DNA from: Gymnogyps californianus
Taxonomy: Eukaryota > Chordata > Aves > Accipitriformes > Cathartidae
DNA: 64,000 bases
Assembly: GCF_018139145.2 (NCBI RefSeq)
Contig: NC_059482.1
Coordinates: 5,964,294-6,028,293 of the forward strand
Direction: 5' to 3'
Positions within the stretch are counted from its first letter, which is position 1; each line of letters opens with the position of its first letter. Shown one piece after another: positions 61,114 to 64,000 of this stretch. Under the pieces are notes generated by a model that was not told the DNA's origin, made no database searches, and was given only the letters and a program-made list of their open reading frames with translations. Both the position numbers and the translations under genes were made by a program.

Positions 61114-64000
61114 TTGAAGCAAGCCTGGACTTTTCTGTGCAGCCTTTTAAATCCCAGCTGGAGCTGAATGGTCTTTAACAAAAAGCCAACCAAGGCTACA
61201 GATTGGAGCCAATCTAGTACAGATCCTCCACTGTTCCATCGTTTGGAACTTCAAAATCTCTCAGGAAAAGCTGTAATAATTGACTTGGCAGATTATTAAG
61301 TACAACTGCTGCCACTTGTAGGGCTTTTTCCTACTCAAATTTTAGAGAACAGCATTTCTTTGGGGCTACCCAGCATATACTTCTACACTGAAACAAATTT
61401 TGTGCTTTCTTTGGGGTTTGATGCCGTACTGAGCAAGGGAGGATAGCCATTTGAGGCAGTGAAGTCATATAGTACCTGCGAGGCTGAAATCCCAGTCTGC
61501 TTTCTTTGCACTCACTTCTCTTCCCATTCAAATCAATGGCAGCAGTATAATTTTAACAGGAACACATCTGTTTTTTGAGAGCTTGTGCAAGTTTCCCTTC
61601 CAGGAAAATAGCAAATTGGTATTAATATTTATAATGCCTGAAGAGGACTGGATGTGATGTAGTGAAGATGAACCAAAGATAGGCACTATTTGCTAATGCA
61701 TGCAGAAGTTCTTTGGTCAGTACCTGATCCTGAACTCTGCCTTCATTTTGAAGGCTTGATGGAGTATCAGCACTTCCATAATGGATAAGAGCTGTGAGTA
61801 TTCTAGACCAGTATCTTGTGTCTGACAATATTTAGTATATTGTGTTTTTACAGGCAGGTGAGGGACATTTTGCTATATAAATGTTAAAAAGAAAGCATCA
61901 TTTTTCTGTGCTAGGAGTTTGCCTCATGTTGGGGATCTTTAGTTCCTTAACCTCATGGAGAACCAGAAGGTCTTGGCCTGTTAATGATGTGTTGTGTGAT
62001 CTTGAGCAAACCACTTCACTTCCTTGTGCCTCTGCTTCCCCTCCCATTCTCTTCTGTCGGTTTTCCAGAGCACAGGCCTTCTGCGATGTGCTTGCTCAGT
62101 GTCTAGTACAACGGGGCCCTGATCTCTGTTGGGGCCTCTAAATACTACTGCTGTATAAAATAAAAATAATCCTTCTCACAAATAGGGATGCGGGCTGGGA
62201 ATTTCAAAAGGGCAGAAGAATGAGTCAGTTTTCATGGACTCCTTTAGAAGTCAAAGCTTTATGCTCAGAGGCTTAAGGCAATTTTCTGAGACCAGTCCTG
62301 TTGCTGTTGGCTTCAGTGATGTAGGACAGCAGAACAGAGTCAAGAAATCTTCCATTATATCTGTCTACCCTTTTAGATGTCACAAGGGAGATTTTTAGTG
62401 CAACAGATTGAACCTCAGATAAGATTACATGCTGTAATTACCAGTGGGATTTATTTGTCCAATTCTTCAAGCACTGAGTGGAAAAATGCATGTACATCCC
62501 TTAAGAAGAGAAGTGTGTGCATTTTTCCACTCTAAGCTAAGTAAAGAATAAGATGACATGTAAGCATGTATGGGCAAAAAGATAAAGTTATTTAACAAAA
62601 CAAATATTCAGATTTTCCCTGTACCTAATATGAGTATTTGGAATAGAGTTAGAATGGCTGCAAAGCTTGGATTTTTTTAGTTTTTTTAGCTGTAAATGTA
62701 AACTAAATTAAACTGATAGTTTTAATTAAATTTGAATTGGCTGTGGTATTACACCACTTTAAAAGCCACTGGAGACACTCAAGTTGCATTTAAAATCTAG
62801 TATTATAATTAGTGATATCTACATTTATTATTGTTGTAACTGCAGTTTAATGAATGTGTTCAGTACTAAACGAAGCTACAAAATCTAAACAGCTCTTAAG
62901 AGCATGTTGATTTCAGCTACACTTTATTCCCTGGTCATCCACTTACGTGAATTTGGATACTGAAACTAAGCTTTAAAAGCTAATCAGGAGAAAGTGTAAA
63001 AGTTAAGGGACAAAAATTAAATACTTTCCCTTGAAATTAAATAACTGTTTGCAGATGGAGTCTTCTGATCTTGTCTGCCACCCCGGTGTCTAAGGTGCTG
63101 CTATACTTTCCATGCTAACCAGTGTGTCTTGCAGACTTTAATGCGTTTTTCCATGTCATGTGCCAGGAAGAGAGGAAAGCATAGTCATAGTTAAAATCAG
63201 GAGTTCTTAGGTGCAGCACCATCTTTACATCTGTTGGACTTACTGTCTGACTTCTTCTTTCAGCTCTGTGGAAACTGAATACAGGGGATGATGATGGGTG
63301 TATACCATCAAGTAATCTGAGCTAATACCAGTGCGAAATAGGGGAAAATTTAGTACTAATGTTATTCTCACCACCCCAGACACCTTTATTGTGAGGCTTT
63401 TCTTCCTAAAAGGGAATTTTGTTAGGATCTCCCTGTATTCATGAGGCTCCATCAATGTTGGCTGCACCCCCTGTGGTTACTTTCATTGCTTGGGCCTCAC
63501 TTTGGATTTTCAGGATATGTTTATTAATCTGGGAAAGAGTGGGCTTTGTCCAGCTTTCCATATCATTGACTTCTCCGTATTTAGCTTCCTATTAAGTGAA
63601 GGAGGTGTAAGCATAAGGGAGAGGCAAATGGCAGTATTTTACCAGATTTAGCCAGGAAGGCCAGCTTTTCTGTGGGAACACTAAATTGGCTGTGGTCCCC
63701 TAGTTGAGACAGAATTCCCATATTAATTCTGTGGGCTACTTGACTGTTCCAGAGAAAGGACACTGTCTCAAATGTGAAGTTGAAAAGCATTTAAGCTTTC
63801 CTTGTACTAAGCTACTGGAGAGGTTCTTGGCATGTATTGGTTCTTAGCTAAGCTGCATCAACATCCTTGGGTTGTTCCAAGAACTGCCTCACTCCTCAGT
63901 TTCATGGTGTCCTCTTCTTCCAGGTGCAAAACAAGCTCTAGCAGGGTCTCAAGCGCTTTCCCTGGAGATTTTCCCTGCAGTTGTAATCACTACTTTAGGA

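Larger units (their letters stand above)
50961..64000. other. Intergenic upstream of DYNLRB2
   Basis: AT-rich, with no recognised protein gene. Contents are the candidate exon with its C-rich acceptor tract (53261-53338), a CTCF-like motif at 54863-54878 and the paired duplications at 61010-61113. By recalled synteny this is the side facing the MAF gene desert, where long-range enhancers are common, but none can be assigned here. Confidence 0.55.

Overview
The window looks like avian nuclear DNA. It has long AT-rich non-coding stretches and very few transposable elements. The ones seen are typical of birds: a CR1-type LINE 3' end with the ATTCTATG tail at 14871-14910, and a bird-type endogenous-retrovirus solo LTR at 29422-30025. 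The only gene with a recognisable protein is multi-exon with canonical splice sites. No bacterial-style operons, rRNA, tRNA or CRISPR arrays were seen.

The recognised gene is DYNLRB2 (dynein light chain roadblock-type 2), on the minus strand. Four coding parts could be assembled by eye with consistent phases: the start codon alone (50660-50662), exon 2 (50363-50438), exon 3 (46449-46616) and exon 4 with the stop (44461-44504). They total 291 nt, or 96 residues plus stop, which is the usual family length. A CpG-rich island (about 50430-50960) covers the 5' end. Just upstream of the ATG it carries an RFX/X-box half site and an ETS/CRE composite, as expected for a ciliary gene. A polyadenylation signal lies at 44213-44218.

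Layout: 1-14870 is intergenic, with a perfect palindromic X-box at 5576-5589, several short duplications and palindromes, and a GC-rich patch at about 13320-13900. The CR1 fragment follows. 14911-29416 is intergenic, with low-copy tandem duplications and a candidate conserved non-coding block. The solo LTR with a 5-bp target-site duplication comes next, followed immediately by a small unrecognised ORF ending in a splice-donor-like site. 30031-44190 is intergenic. DYNLRB2 occupies about 44195-50750. 50960-64000 is intergenic and holds a G-quadruplex-capable C/G tract abutting a candidate plus-strand exon.

In other vertebrates DYNLRB2 lies between CDYL2 and the gene desert next to MAF. From recalled synteny, CDYL2 would be on the low-coordinate side and MAF on the high-coordinate side. 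No CDYL2 or MAF exon was recognised here, so the rest reads as regulatory or neutral intergenic DNA. No new multi-gene system was found. The most useful leads are the distal X-box, the candidate divergent-transcript exon, and the LTR-adjacent ORF.
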